A stretch of DNA of 64,000 bases from Candidatus Alistipes faecavium (lineage in GTDB: Bacteria; Bacteroidota; Bacteroidia; Bacteroidales; Rikenellaceae): NCBI GenBank assembly GCA_019118605.1, contig DWYP01000032.1:81147-145146 (forward strand), in the 5' to 3' direction. Position 1 is the stretch's first letter; each line of letters starts with the position of its first letter. A program made the position numbers and the translations under genes. Shown piece by piece: positions 52,145 to 61,424 of this stretch. The notes beneath the pieces are model-generated. The model made no database searches, was not told where the DNA came from, and worked only from the letters and a program-made list of their open reading frames with translations.

Positions 52145-54298
52145 TTATTTACTCTTGAAAAATTGTTCGAGATTCAGCGAAAGGCCCACCGAGCAGGTCG
52201 TACCGACGGTCGTGGGCGAATTGCTGTAATAGTAATCGGGGCGATAGTTGAAAAGGTTGTCCACAGCCAGCGTCAGATCCATCCCGCGCCACAGATGCTG
52301 CGTGAGGCTCAGTTTCCAGATCGTATAGCCCGGATAGGTCTGCCGCACGGTCTCTTCGTAGGAGGTCACCTCGGTGTAGACGTCGCACGTGACCGCCGAA
52401 AGCCAGCGTCCCGACAGAGCCACATTCAGGCCGTAGTTCTTCCACTGCTTGCCGTAGGCCACGCGCGCCGTGGCCGCATGGGGGCGCGTCGACGAGAGGA
52501 GGGGCTGCCCCCGCTCGATCATCTCGCGCGTGTAGGCATACGACACGCGCCACGAAATGCCGCACGCATAGCGTCCCGTCGCATTGGCCTCGGCCCCGGC
52601 GACCTGCAGCGGCGACATGTTCGTATAGACCTGCCCTTCAAGCTCCCGGTTCCAGACCGTGGTGATCCGGTTGTCCACCAGATTGTAGAATCCCGTCACG
52701 GTGAAGTTGTGCCGCCCGGCCATATACTCGGCCGAAAGCGAGAAGTTGTGGCTCGTCTCGGCTTTCAGATTGGGATTTCCATAAATCATGAAGATATTGC
52801 CCATGTAGAAGTCCATATGCATCTCCTTGAGCGTCGGGGCACGGAACCCGCCCGCATAGGAGGCACGGAGCGAGCAGTTCCCGACCTTGTACATCGTGCC
52901 GAGCTTCGGCGAAAGGTGCGAAAGGCGCGCTTCGGAGAAGTAGTCGAAGCGCACGCCGGCGATGAGGTTGAACTGCCGGTGCGGATTCCAGTCGAACTGC
53001 GCGAAGGCGTCGGCCGTATGCTGCGTATGGCTGCCGTTGCCGGCGAACTGGTAGGACATCAGGTAGTCGCGCAGGTAGTCGCCGCCGACGGTGAGGATGT
53101 GTTTCTCCGCAAAGGTATGGTTGTAGAGCGCGCGCAGGGTGTGCTGCACGTTGCTGTAGTCGCGCACGTCGCGCGACGTGGGTACCAGGTAGTCGCTCTT
53201 GTCGTACTGGTCGAAGGCATAGGAGAGTTCCAGATCATCGGCCTGCGTAATCGCCCAGTTGCCCTTCAGACCGCCCGAGAAACTGCGGTAGCGGTCCCTG
53301 ATGCTCTCCGAAGCATCCCGCTGGCGAAAGAAGTAACCCGCCCGGGCCGTGAACTTCAATCCCTGGGCCGCGGTGAAGACGAGCCGCTCCTTGACGTTGA
53401 GCGCCGAGGAGCCGTAGATGGTACGGTAATCGCCGACCTCCGCATTGTCGGTGCCCTTCGAGAGATCGATGGCGTCGACCGAAGTATACTGCACGTTGGT
53501 CATCGAGTTGAACCGGCCCTGATTGAACCCGACAGACCCGCCGTAACGCTGCTCGTTGTGGGCCCCGTAACGGCCGTTCAGGTTGACCGACCACGGCTCC
53601 CGCGACTCGCGGCTGATGATGTTCACCACGCCGCCGATGGCATTCGACCCGTAGAGCGACGAGACGGCCCCCTTGACGATCTCGATGCGCCCGACGTTGT
53701 CCATGTTCAGGCGGCTGTAATCCACGTTGTCGAGCGTCTCGCCCGCCAGCCGCTCGCCGTCGACGAGGAACAGCACCGAATTGCCGCCGAAGCCCGACAT
53801 GTTGAGCGACACCTGCTGGTTCATCGAGTAAGAGAACTCGATGCCCGGCAGTTCGCTTTGCAGCAGATCGCCGACATGCGTCGCATCGACCTGTTTGATA
53901 TCGGCCTCGGAGATGACGCGGGTGACGATCGGCACGTCCTTCAGCAGTTTCGGGGTACGGGTAGCCGTCACCACCACCTGATCCATCATCGTGGAGCGCT
54001 CCGCGAGCCGGAAATTCAACGGGCCGGGCTGGTCGGCTGCGACCTTTCCGCTGACCGGTTCGTACCCGACGAACGAGGCGCAAAGCGTATAGGATCCTTT
54101 ACCCGGAAGCGCAATTTCATAGCGTCCCTCCGTGTCGGCAACGGCACCGAGCGACGGCTGTTCCTTTACGGTAACGGCTGCTCCGACGAGCGGCCGACCC
54201 GTAACATCCGAAACGGTGCCGGATATTCTGCATTGAGCCCCGGCCTGCAGGGAGAACAGCACTCCGAGGAGAAAAACCACGATCGGTTTCATCGTCAT
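52145..54298 (-). CDS. hmuR: HmuR, TonB-dependent heme receptor
   Basis: The 717-residue outer-membrane receptor has a signal peptide, a carboxypeptidase-like domain (ISGTVSDVTGRPLVGAAV), a plug (VLFLVDGERLAG, YGSNAIGGVVNIIS) and a barrel. The heme-receptor box FRAPTLKEMHM followed by NPNLKAE is present. It takes heme handed over by HmuY into the periplasm. It lies three bases before hmuS and overlaps hmuY by four bases. Confidence 0.94.
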   Translation of the reverse strand: MTMKPIVVFLLGVLFSLQAGAQCRISGTVSDVTGRPLVGAAVTVKEQPSLGAVADTEGRYEIALPGKGSYTLCASFVGYEPVSGKVAADQPGPLNFRLAERSTMMDQVVVTATRTPKLLKDVPIVTRVISEADIKQVDATHVGDLLQSELPGIEFSYSMNQQVSLNMSGFGGNSVLFLVDGERLAGETLDNVDYSRLNMDNVGRIEIVKGAVSSLYGSNAIGGVVNIISRESREPWSVNLNGRYGAHNEQRYGGSVGFNQGRFNSMTNVQYTSVDAIDLSKGTDNAEVGDYRTIYGSSALNVKERLVFTAAQGLKFTARAGYFFRQRDASESIRDRYRSFSGGLKGNWAITQADDLELSYAFDQYDKSDYLVPTSRDVRDYSNVQHTLRALYNHTFAEKHILTVGGDYLRDYLMSYQFAGNGSHTQHTADAFAQFDWNPHRQFNLIAGVRFDYFSEARLSHLSPKLGTMYKVGNCSLRASYAGGFRAPTLKEMHMDFYMGNIFMIYGNPNLKAETSHNFSLSAEYMAGRHNFTVTGFYNLVDNRITTVWNRELEGQVYTNMSPLQVAGAEANATGRYACGISWRVSYAYTREMIERGQPLLSSTRPHAATARVAYGKQWKNYGLNVALSGRWLSAVTCDVYTEVTSYEETVRQTYPGYTIWKLSLTQHLWRGMDLTLAVDNLFNYRPDYYYSNSPTTVGTTCSVGLSLNLEQFFKSK

Positions 54299-54954
54299 TC
54301 AACGGGATAGAGGTAGTCGATGGTCATATAACCCTTGACGGCGGCATCGTTCATGAAGTTTGCGAGACGCAGGGCCGCACAGGTACCGTCCTTCAGACGA
54401 AGCAGATAGATCTTCCCCGAGAGGGTGTAGATCGGTGGCATGGTCGAGGTATCGACATCGAGCCAGCGCGAAAGGCACGGGTTCCAGTAGTCCTCGGCGT
54501 AGAGAATGATGCCGTCCATCATCTGCGACATGTCGACCGTAATGCGGTCGGTGGTCCACTCGTCGCGGGCGAACGACTCCAACGGCACCGACCCGGCGGG
54601 CGGGAGCGATGCGAAATCCTTCACGGCGCTCTCCCAGACCGCCGCGCCGTTGGTCTTCGCATCGTAACGGTGTACGGCAAAATCCCATGTTTCGGGGGCC
54701 GCACCATCCACCGCCGTCGTGGTCACCTGTTTGCCGCGCAGATCGACATAGTGCCATTCGGTGTAATCCGTGGCGTCGATATAGATCCTTCCCGTGCGGG
54801 CCCCTTCGTCCACAAGGATAAATCCGTATTCGTTCCCGGTCTCGGTTGTGGGCATATCATAAATACCCTCGAAGATGCCGTTGCAGGCCGGGAGCGACAG
54901 CAGTAATGTCGCTCCCGACAAGAACAGCCCAACCTGTTTGCAGTTCATGGCCAA
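54295..54954 (-). CDS. hmuY: HmuY-family heme-binding lipoprotein (hemophore)
   Basis: The 219-residue surface lipoprotein (cysteine 24 in LSLPACNG) captures heme and passes it to HmuR. The fold markers YIDATDYTEWHYVDLRGKQ and WDFAVHRYDAKTNG match the family. In Porphyromonas two histidines bind heme; which residues do so here cannot be read off. A second in-frame ATG two codons later is possible. It follows the calycin lipoprotein gene by 19 bases. Confidence 0.92.
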   Translation of the reverse strand: MAMNCKQVGLFLSGATLLLSLPACNGIFEGIYDMPTTETGNEYGFILVDEGARTGRIYIDATDYTEWHYVDLRGKQVTTTAVDGAAPETWDFAVHRYDAKTNGAAVWESAVKDFASLPPAGSVPLESFARDEWTTDRITVDMSQMMDGIILYAEDYWNPCLSRWLDVDTSTMPPIYTLSGKIYLLRLKDGTCAALRLANFMNDAAVKGYMTIDYLYPVE

Positions 54955-54973
54955 TCTCGCTTTTTCCGTAGAG

Positions 54974-55801
54974 TTACTCTTCCGTGGTCGGAGCCGTTCC
55001 CGGCAGCAGCGTGATGGTCAGGCCCCCCATGACGGCCGGCACGTTGAACGCGATCGAGAAGTCGTCCTTGGCGGCATTGCTCCGGCCGCTCAGCGTGAAG
55101 TCGTAGTTGCTTGTCGAACCACCCATTCCCATGGCCACGCTGCCGCTGCCCGTAAAGACGTACTCTTCGCCCTCCTTAGTCGCAGTAGCCGACTCAACGG
55201 TAAAGGTTCCCCACGAGGCGGATTCGAAGACAACCTTCAGAGTTCCGTCGCCGTTGGCCGTCAGCTTCACGTTCTCGTCGTCGGTATAGCGATCCTGGAA
55301 ATAGGAGCAGTCGGCATCCGTATAGCCTTCGTAGGTGCCGGCCAGCAGCAGGTCGGCCGGAGCCTCGCCCGTCTGGAACGTAAGGGTCATGCCGCCCATG
55401 ACGGCCGGGATCTCAAACTTCATCCGGGCATCGCTCTGCGACTTGATCTCGGCCGTGAAGGTGCAGTCGTACGTCGAGGTGTTGCCGCCCATGCCCATTT
55501 GGGTCTGACCGCTGCCCGAAAGGGTGCAGAGGCCGTCGCTTGCACTCGCCTGCGCATCGGCGATTGTAAATTCGCCCCACGTGGAGGAGGTGAACGACAC
55601 GGAGGCGGTGCCGTCCGTATTTTCCGTGATTACGACCGTCTCATCCGCCGAGATCATGTTCTGGAAATAGTTGCAGTTGGCCAGCGTATAGCCGTTGTAA
55701 CTGCCTGCAAAGTCGACCCCTTTCGGGTCGTTCGTCTTCTTGTCGCAGGACATCGAACAGAATGCCGCGACTGCCAACACAAGAATCGTTTTGATTTTCA
55801 T
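54974..55801 (-). CDS. Lipoprotein with two tandem calycin-like domains, first gene of the hmu operon
   Basis: The 275-residue lipoprotein (lipidated Cys in CSMSCDKK, residue 19) consists of two homologous beta-barrel units of about 120 residues. Each begins with a GxYxGYT pattern (AGSYNGYTLANCNYFQ; AGTYEGYTDADCSYFQ), contains a MGMGG turn and ends in PAVMGGxT (VMGGMTLTF; VMGGLTITL). Calycin-like domains of this type bind small hydrophobic ligands. Position ahead of hmuY suggests a surface heme or porphyrin binder, which is inference. Confidence 0.85.
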   Translation of the reverse strand: MKIKTILVLAVAAFCSMSCDKKTNDPKGVDFAGSYNGYTLANCNYFQNMISADETVVITENTDGTASVSFTSSTWGEFTIADAQASASDGLCTLSGSGQTQMGMGGNTSTYDCTFTAEIKSQSDARMKFEIPAVMGGMTLTFQTGEAPADLLLAGTYEGYTDADCSYFQDRYTDDENVKLTANGDGTLKVVFESASWGTFTVESATATKEGEEYVFTGSGSVAMGMGGSTSNYDFTLSGRSNAAKDDFSIAFNVPAVMGGLTITLLPGTAPTTEE

Positions 55802-55826
55802 AATCCGTAAAGGTTTTTTTCGGGGA

Positions 55827-55857
55827 CAAAATTACCGGAAGGCCCGCGGGCGGGCAA
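55827..55857 (-). promoter_or_regulatory. Promoter of the hmu operon
   Basis: Minus-strand TTG (55857-55855), a 20-base spacer and TAATTTTG (55834-55827), 26 bases before the lipoprotein start. No Fur-like palindrome was recognised around it. Confidence 0.7.
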
Positions 55858-56015
55858 TACCCAGTTTTTGGGATTTTCGGGCCTTTCGCAGCATCGAACA
55901 GGCTGGAGCGTCCCGAACTATCGTCCGAAAAGAGATACGGCGGCACGTTTTTTCGCCCCTTTGCATGCACGATGCAAATCCCTGTTCCATGAAAACACCG
56001 ACGAAGGCACAAAAA

Positions 56016-56044
56016 AAGAGCGGGAGTCTGTCCCCCGCTCTTTT
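56016..56044 (-). terminator. Terminator of the SPFH operon
   Basis: AAGAGCGGG and CCCGCTCTT form a nine-base stem; on the minus strand it is followed by a long T run (56017-56011). It lies about 90 bases after the stop of the bactofilin-like gene. Confidence 0.88.
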
Positions 56045-56135
56045 CACAAAGGCTGCATGGCGCCGGGAGCACCCGTCGCGCCGCGGGATCCGGAGAACCC
56101 CGCAACGTCGGATTCAGGCCCCTCCCGCGGCAGTT

Positions 56136-57107
56136 TTATTTCCTTCCGGTAATCTGCGAAATGCTGAACTTCCCGTCCATGTCCTGGATCTCGATCTTCC
56201 CGTGCAGGATGTCGAAGAAGAAATCCCGGATCCGGTCGACCGAAAGCGTTGCCGTATTGCCGTCCTTGTCAAGCCCCAGGTCGTAGCTCTTCAGCAGCTG
56301 GGCACCGAGGCTGGCGGCCGTCAGCAGAAAATGATTCTGGAACTTGTCCATATCCAGCAGGTCGGCAGCCAGCACCTTGCCGATGACCGTATAGCTGCGG
56401 AGCGTCTTCTGCACCTGTTCGTCAACGAGTTTCGTCGTCACTTCGTCGGCCGACGTGTCGAGGGCGATCTTTCCCGAATTCGGAGACTGCGGAAGTCCCT
56501 TGTACAGGGAGCCCAGGTCGGCAAGGCAGAGGTTGTAAAGCCGCGTATTCGCCGCTACGACCATCTTCTCGATCGAAAAAGCACTCGGCAGCAACAGGCT
56601 GACAACGCCGGAGATCATGATCGACGGCGTGTTGAATGTCCCGACAATCGAATCGGTCAGATCCACCTTCTGCGTGGCAAAGACTCCGCCGATAACGACG
56701 CAGTTCACCAGCTCCACCTCATCGGCATAGATGCTCCCCGCCACGAAGGCATTGTACAGCGACACGGTCTTGGCATTGACGTCCGAGTAGAACAGCAGCC
56801 GCGTCTCGGAGGCCCGCGAAACGATCGTATTGGCCGATCCGACGGACTTCCTGAAGGTGATGTTCCCCCTGGCTTCCGAATTGACATACAGCTCGAGCTG
56901 GGCGAAAACCGCTCCCTGGATCTCCAGGTTCCCCTGCTGGATCTCCAGCCGATGGCCGTAGACAGGCCCTTCGACAATCGTATCGCCCTTGAAAATGATG
57001 TTGCGGTTCAACTCGGCAACGGTCTCCGGAAGAATCGACCCCCGGACGAGATTGTCCTGCAACAGTATATCCGTTTCGTTGAAACGTATCTCTTTCAGTT
57101 CCTTCAT
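56136..57107 (-). CDS. Bactofilin-like beta-helix protein
   Basis: The 323-residue protein has no named family that I can assign. Residues 35-180 read as short repeated strands with alternating hydrophobic residues and glycine turns (GDTIVEGPVYG, GNLEIQGAVFA, NAFVAGSIYADEVEL, NCVVIGGVFA), the look of a bactofilin or other polymer-forming beta-helix. The last 120 residues are helical and include DRIRDFFFDILHGKIEIQD. No signal peptide or membrane segment. It is the last gene of the six-gene operon, two bases after its neighbour. Confidence 0.7.
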   Translation of the reverse strand: MKELKEIRFNETDILLQDNLVRGSILPETVAELNRNIIFKGDTIVEGPVYGHRLEIQQGNLEIQGAVFAQLELYVNSEARGNITFRKSVGSANTIVSRASETRLLFYSDVNAKTVSLYNAFVAGSIYADEVELVNCVVIGGVFATQKVDLTDSIVGTFNTPSIMISGVVSLLLPSAFSIEKMVVAANTRLYNLCLADLGSLYKGLPQSPNSGKIALDTSADEVTTKLVDEQVQKTLRSYTVIGKVLAADLLDMDKFQNHFLLTAASLGAQLLKSYDLGLDKDGNTATLSVDRIRDFFFDILHGKIEIQDMDGKFSISQITGRK

Positions 57108-57109
57108 GA

Positions 57110-58132
57110 TTATAGGCTTTTTATGGTGGAAATATTAAACATGCGGGTGATGCACTCCTTCACCCGGCTCGCATGCGGATCCGTCGAAGCGTAATGCTCC
57201 GAGACCTCCCGGTTGAAAAATCGCTGGATGTGTTCGGCGCTGGACGGGGACATATCCGACCACTTCGCGCCCGAAAGAGCATCCTCGAATTGTGGCTGCG
57301 GGATCTCGGGCACATGATCCGGCTGATAAAAATGACGGTCGATCACACCCCGCTCCGCCGTCGTCTCCACCCAGCACACCGGTACGTAGATGGACGACGC
57401 TTCGTTCTCATCCAGGATGCAGTGCTGCAACAGCCGTTCAAGCCGCTTCTGCCCGGTGAGGAACCGGTCGATCTCCTGAATCGTATCGCGGGCCTGCTTC
57501 TTGCTGCGCGAGGCGGCAATCAGCGCCTGCAGCGAACTCTCCTCCTTCCCCGCAACGAGCGTCGAGCTCACTTCACGCCCCTCGATAAAACGCGAGGCGT
57601 TACGATCGCTCTCCGCACGGAAGTTGAACGTCGGACGGTCCAATTCGTAGATACGGTTTTTCAGCTCGCCGTTCAGCTCCTCGAAAATCTTCCGGTAGCG
57701 GGCCGAAATCCGGTTGTAGTCGCTCTCCATCTGCTGCTGCTTGTCCACACACCGCCTGGCCAGTTCGTGCAGATGCACCAGCGTGGCATTGATCCGGCTC
57801 GTCAGCTCGGAAATCTGCTGACTGATCTCCGAACGTACGGTCTTGAAAAATCCGTCGATGATCGTCTGCCCCACCTTCCGGGCATTTTCCCGGATGGAGG
57901 CCACCTGGGCGGCTTCCGTAGCCACAACCGCTCCGGTCAGCGTCCCCACATGCGTGTTGCAGCGGGCAATGCTGTGGTCGAAAGGTTCCGTGGCCACGTT
58001 CACATTCACGGTCACATCCTCATACACCGTACCGCTGTAGGGGACACTGCCCCCGTTCTGCGATGCCGGATAGGAGACGCTGCCGGAATAGTGTACCGCG
58101 ATTCGCTTGGTAAAACTTCGCCTGTAACCCAT
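57110..58132 (-). CDS. Coiled-coil protein, paralogue of the next upstream gene (340 aa)
   Basis: Function unknown. After a divergent first 45 residues it has a helical region from about 50 to 165, with ISQQISELTSRINATL and ESDYNRISARYRKIFEELN, then IYELDRPTF, and a C-terminal mixed domain with RVKECITRMF near the end. The helical core aligns clearly with the 307-residue protein encoded just upstream. It is cytoplasmic by lack of signals. Spacing of two bases on both sides places it firmly in the operon. Confidence 0.75.
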   Translation of the reverse strand: MGYRRSFTKRIAVHYSGSVSYPASQNGGSVPYSGTVYEDVTVNVNVATEPFDHSIARCNTHVGTLTGAVVATEAAQVASIRENARKVGQTIIDGFFKTVRSEISQQISELTSRINATLVHLHELARRCVDKQQQMESDYNRISARYRKIFEELNGELKNRIYELDRPTFNFRAESDRNASRFIEGREVSSTLVAGKEESSLQALIAASRSKKQARDTIQEIDRFLTGQKRLERLLQHCILDENEASSIYVPVCWVETTAERGVIDRHFYQPDHVPEIPQPQFEDALSGAKWSDMSPSSAEHIQRFFNREVSEHYASTDPHASRVKECITRMFNISTIKSL

Positions 58133-58134
58133 AA

Positions 58135-59058
58135 TCAGCCCATTTTAACGGTTTGACAGCCATGGGCCCGGAAAAGTTTTTCGATCATCTCCTTCACCCG
58201 GGGCGATGACCCGCACTTCTCGAGGCACTTGTTGAATTCGTTGCTCAGCTCCGCATCGGGAGCCTGCTCGTCGCTCCACGGCAGGGTCCGGACCGATTCC
58301 CCGACCATGCCCTGGATCCGGGCCCGCGCCTCCGCGGAAAGGCCCTGCTGCACCACAACCACGTCGAGACGCCGGTTATCGTGCCTGTCGTAGTTCGACT
58401 CGCAGACTATGACCGGAATCGCGATCGTCGCACTCTCCGCCGTGCTCGGCTCCGGGAGCAGAATCTGATCCGTCAGCCGCTTCTGCGCATACATGTCCTG
58501 CAGAAAACGAGTCATCGAATTGATGACCAGAAGCCCGCGGTACTTGACATTCGAAACCAGAATCTTCTGGCTCAGCCCGAGCGATTCCTGCTGCTCGACA
58601 GGCACCGTCGCCGTCAGCATCCGCGTACGGTTCGAGAGCCGGTCGACATCCTTCACGGCAAATTCGATCGTCGGCTTGTCGAGTTCGAAAACCCGCTGCT
58701 GAAGATTTTGATTCAACCCGTTGAACAGCTTCAGATAGCGGCTCGAGATCATGTTGTAATCCCGCTCCATGCGGTTCCGGATCGCAAGCAGCTGTTTCCG
58801 CTGCTGGTTCAACTGCATCAGATGGGAATCGACCTCGCTCTTGAGCTTGGCAATCTTTTGTGATATCTGGGAATGGATCAACGTATAGAAACCCCGGTTG
58901 ACATTCTCGCATACATGGTCCGAGGCCTCCTCCTCCGCACGGATGACGGCGGCCTGCATGCCCACGACAGCGGCCGTAGTCCCCTTGATATGGTTGGATA
59001 CGGAATTGATCTCCTGAGCCATCGGCTCGGTATCAACTACACAATCAATATAAGCCAT
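58135..59058 (-). CDS. Coiled-coil protein, paralogue of the 340-aa protein (307 aa)
   Basis: Function unknown. The helical core at about residues 60-135 (ISQKIAKLKSEVDSHLMQL, ERDYNMISSRYLKLFNGLN, VFELDKPTIEF) matches the downstream paralogue residue by residue, and both end with a basic RVKEMIEKLF or RVKECITRMF segment. The long amphipathic helix recalls PspA-like membrane-stress proteins, but I see no sequence proof of homology. It starts 12 bases after the large membrane protein gene ends. Confidence 0.75.
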   Translation of the reverse strand: MAYIDCVVDTEPMAQEINSVSNHIKGTTAAVVGMQAAVIRAEEEASDHVCENVNRGFYTLIHSQISQKIAKLKSEVDSHLMQLNQQRKQLLAIRNRMERDYNMISSRYLKLFNGLNQNLQQRVFELDKPTIEFAVKDVDRLSNRTRMLTATVPVEQQESLGLSQKILVSNVKYRGLLVINSMTRFLQDMYAQKRLTDQILLPEPSTAESATIAIPVIVCESNYDRHDNRRLDVVVVQQGLSAEARARIQGMVGESVRTLPWSDEQAPDAELSNEFNKCLEKCGSSPRVKEMIEKLFRAHGCQTVKMG

Positions 59059-59070
59059 AGGACGTCGGTT

Positions 59071-61413
59071 TTATTCGTTTTCGGGTTCGTTCTGGTATTC
59101 CTGGTATTCAAGGATTGCCTCGATGGCCCCTTCGCGGTCGAACGGATCCGAAGAATACTCCATCTCGATGTAATCCAGGATCTCTTTCAGTTCATCGTCG
59201 CTCATCTCTTCCAGATCTTCGCGCGTCAGAGGCTCGCCTTCCTCCTCGTCATCCTCATCCTCATCCTCGTCGTCATCCTCATCCTCCTCGTCGTCCTCGT
59301 CCTCCTCGTCATCCTCTTCGTCCTCGTCCTCGTCATCATCCTCCCCCTCGTCGTCCTCGTCGTCCTCGTCGTCCTCGTCATCATCCTCCCCCTCGTCGTC
59401 CTCGTCTTCCTCCCCCTCGTATCCATCCTCGTCCTCTTCGATCGCCTCGTCGTCCTGCGCTTCGGGATCTTCACCGGCATCCTCGTCCTCCCCGCTGTCC
59501 CCGGAAGCCGGACTTCCGGCATCCTCTGCCGGGGCCTCCGTATCCGGAGCTTCGGAGGGCATCCCTTCCGGCTCCTCCGGCTCGGCATCCAGATCTTCCA
59601 GAGCCGCCTTGGCAATCACCGGAAGATTCAGCGATATGTGCTCGAACGTGATGGGCTCGACATTCGGCTGCGGCGGAAGTTCCGTCGTCTTGGCGAAGAG
59701 CGGGTTTACCGAAGCAAGAGCCTTGCGGCGTTCGTCGAGTTCGTGAATCTCCTTCGTCGCCACGGCAGCATCGTGCGAATACCCGTCACGCAGCTTCGCA
59801 TCGTAGTATTCGATATATCCGAACTTCTCGGCCTTCAGGTCGATGTCGTCCTTCAGCCGCTCCATGTACTCCTCGAAATCGGCCTGGGTCTTCTGGAACT
59901 CCTGAGACTGCAGTTCGAACGCCGCAAGCGTCTCGGCCGTGTTGTCGACCACATCCACCACCGTGGATTCCAGCTCGCCATTCGACTGTACCATGCTGTC
60001 TTCGGTCTTCTGCAGCGAGACCAACGTATTGTAGGCCGCCACATATTCGCGCAGGCTCTCCTGCATCAGGTTGATGATATCGGCGCTCTCGGCCCGGTTG
60101 GCACGGTAGAACGCATCGGTGTCCTGATGCCACTTGTTGAGGTAATCGATCTTCTGATCCTTGATATGGTTGTAGATCTTGAGACGCTCGACGCGGTTCT
60201 CGGCCATCAGGTTCTGCACGATCGGGGCTACGATCTCCTCGTAGAGCTGATGAACGCCGAAAGGCATGCTGGAGGTATTCCCATCCTCCGAAGTCCACAT
60301 CCCCGTCACCAGATTGTAGCGCATGCGCGAACTCTGACGCAGGTTGAATGGCTTGTAATTCTGCACGTCCTCGCTGTAGTCGAACTGCTCGTTGCGAACC
60401 CGTTCAATCTCCTCGAACTCGAGCACCGGCGAATACTGGTTGTAGGGGGACTTCAGAATCTGGTAAAGAACCTTGTTGGACTCGAGCACTACCTTGTCCA
60501 CCGACGCCACCTTCAGGGCCGAAATCGCCTGCACGGAGTGGGCGATGGTCGACATGAGCGACTTGAGCACATCCTCGAACTGCTGGGTCTTGGTCGACAG
60601 CGAATCCTTGAGCTGGTTGAGCACCTGGAACTTCTTCACGCTTTCGGTGTAGCGCTCCTTGTCGAAGACCGGAACCACAACCGCCTTTTCGGGCAAGTCC
60701 CGCGTGGCAAACTCCTTGAGAAACTGCAGGTAATCGCTCCGGTCGGCCACCAGCGGCAGGGAGACCGACGTCGTGTCGAGGTCGTCCATGCAATAGGAGA
60801 TCGTACGCAGCGAACGTTCCAGACTGCCCAGGTAGTCGTGCTGGTTGAGCTGCTGGATCGACGTCGAATAGTCCCCCGTCTCGACCGTCTCGGCATCCTC
60901 CGAGCTCTCGACGATCGGAGCCTCCTCCGAGAGTTTCTCGAGGCGTCCGATGGTGTCGATCAGCAGGTCGTTCTGACGCGACAGCTGCAGGGTGACCTCC
61001 GATTCGGGAACCCGCCCCGTATAGTCGACGATGAAACTCCGGTCTTCGTACTTGATCTGCTCGGCCACGGGAACGTAGGCTACGCCCAGCTTGGTGACCT
61101 TATAGTCGCGGAAGATCTCATCGTGCTGCTTGCGGAATTCGCCGATACGGGTGTCGACATCCGCAATCTGCTTCATCAGCCCGCTCTTCTTGATGAAATA
61201 GACGAAAAACAGAATGATCGTCAAAAACCACACCCACAGTCCGGCGATCTCCTTTTCGAGCTGCGCCTTCTTCTCCTCGAGCACCGCGATCTGCTTTTCG
61301 AGACGCTCCTCCTCGGCGACAATTTTTTCAGCGGCCTGCTGATAATAGTTGAACAGAATCTTGGCCTGATCCTGACAACTATTCGTCGATTCAGGGAAAA
61401 TTTTTCCTTTCAT
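59071..61413 (-). CDS. Large membrane-anchored coiled-coil protein with Asp/Glu tail
   Basis: This 780-residue protein is not recognised. It has an N-terminal coiled coil (about 25-56), one strong membrane segment (58-75, LWVWFLTIILFFVYFI), and a second coil. A helical body follows to about residue 610 and includes VEPITFEHISLNLPV. An almost pure Asp/Glu tract occupies about 645-725. The chain ends with PLTREDLEEMSDDELKEIL, which looks like a small SAP/HeH-type helical motif. The DNA of the acidic tract is a simple repeat of TCC, TCG and TCA triplets. It is third in the operon. Confidence 0.78.
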   Translation of the reverse strand: MKGKIFPESTNSCQDQAKILFNYYQQAAEKIVAEEERLEKQIAVLEEKKAQLEKEIAGLWVWFLTIILFFVYFIKKSGLMKQIADVDTRIGEFRKQHDEIFRDYKVTKLGVAYVPVAEQIKYEDRSFIVDYTGRVPESEVTLQLSRQNDLLIDTIGRLEKLSEEAPIVESSEDAETVETGDYSTSIQQLNQHDYLGSLERSLRTISYCMDDLDTTSVSLPLVADRSDYLQFLKEFATRDLPEKAVVVPVFDKERYTESVKKFQVLNQLKDSLSTKTQQFEDVLKSLMSTIAHSVQAISALKVASVDKVVLESNKVLYQILKSPYNQYSPVLEFEEIERVRNEQFDYSEDVQNYKPFNLRQSSRMRYNLVTGMWTSEDGNTSSMPFGVHQLYEEIVAPIVQNLMAENRVERLKIYNHIKDQKIDYLNKWHQDTDAFYRANRAESADIINLMQESLREYVAAYNTLVSLQKTEDSMVQSNGELESTVVDVVDNTAETLAAFELQSQEFQKTQADFEEYMERLKDDIDLKAEKFGYIEYYDAKLRDGYSHDAAVATKEIHELDERRKALASVNPLFAKTTELPPQPNVEPITFEHISLNLPVIAKAALEDLDAEPEEPEGMPSEAPDTEAPAEDAGSPASGDSGEDEDAGEDPEAQDDEAIEEDEDGYEGEEDEDDEGEDDDEDDEDDEDDEGEDDDEDEDEEDDEEDEDDEEDEDDDEDEDEDDEEEGEPLTREDLEEMSDDELKEILDYIEMEYSSDPFDREGAIEAILEYQEYQNEPENE
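59237..59450. repeat. Low-complexity triplet repeat encoding the acidic tract
   Basis: The plus strand reads as imperfect repeats of CCTCGTCATCCT, which encode Asp and Glu runs on the minus strand. Such DNA is prone to in-frame length change. Confidence 0.85.
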
Positions 61414-61424
61414 AGTTGGTTGGG

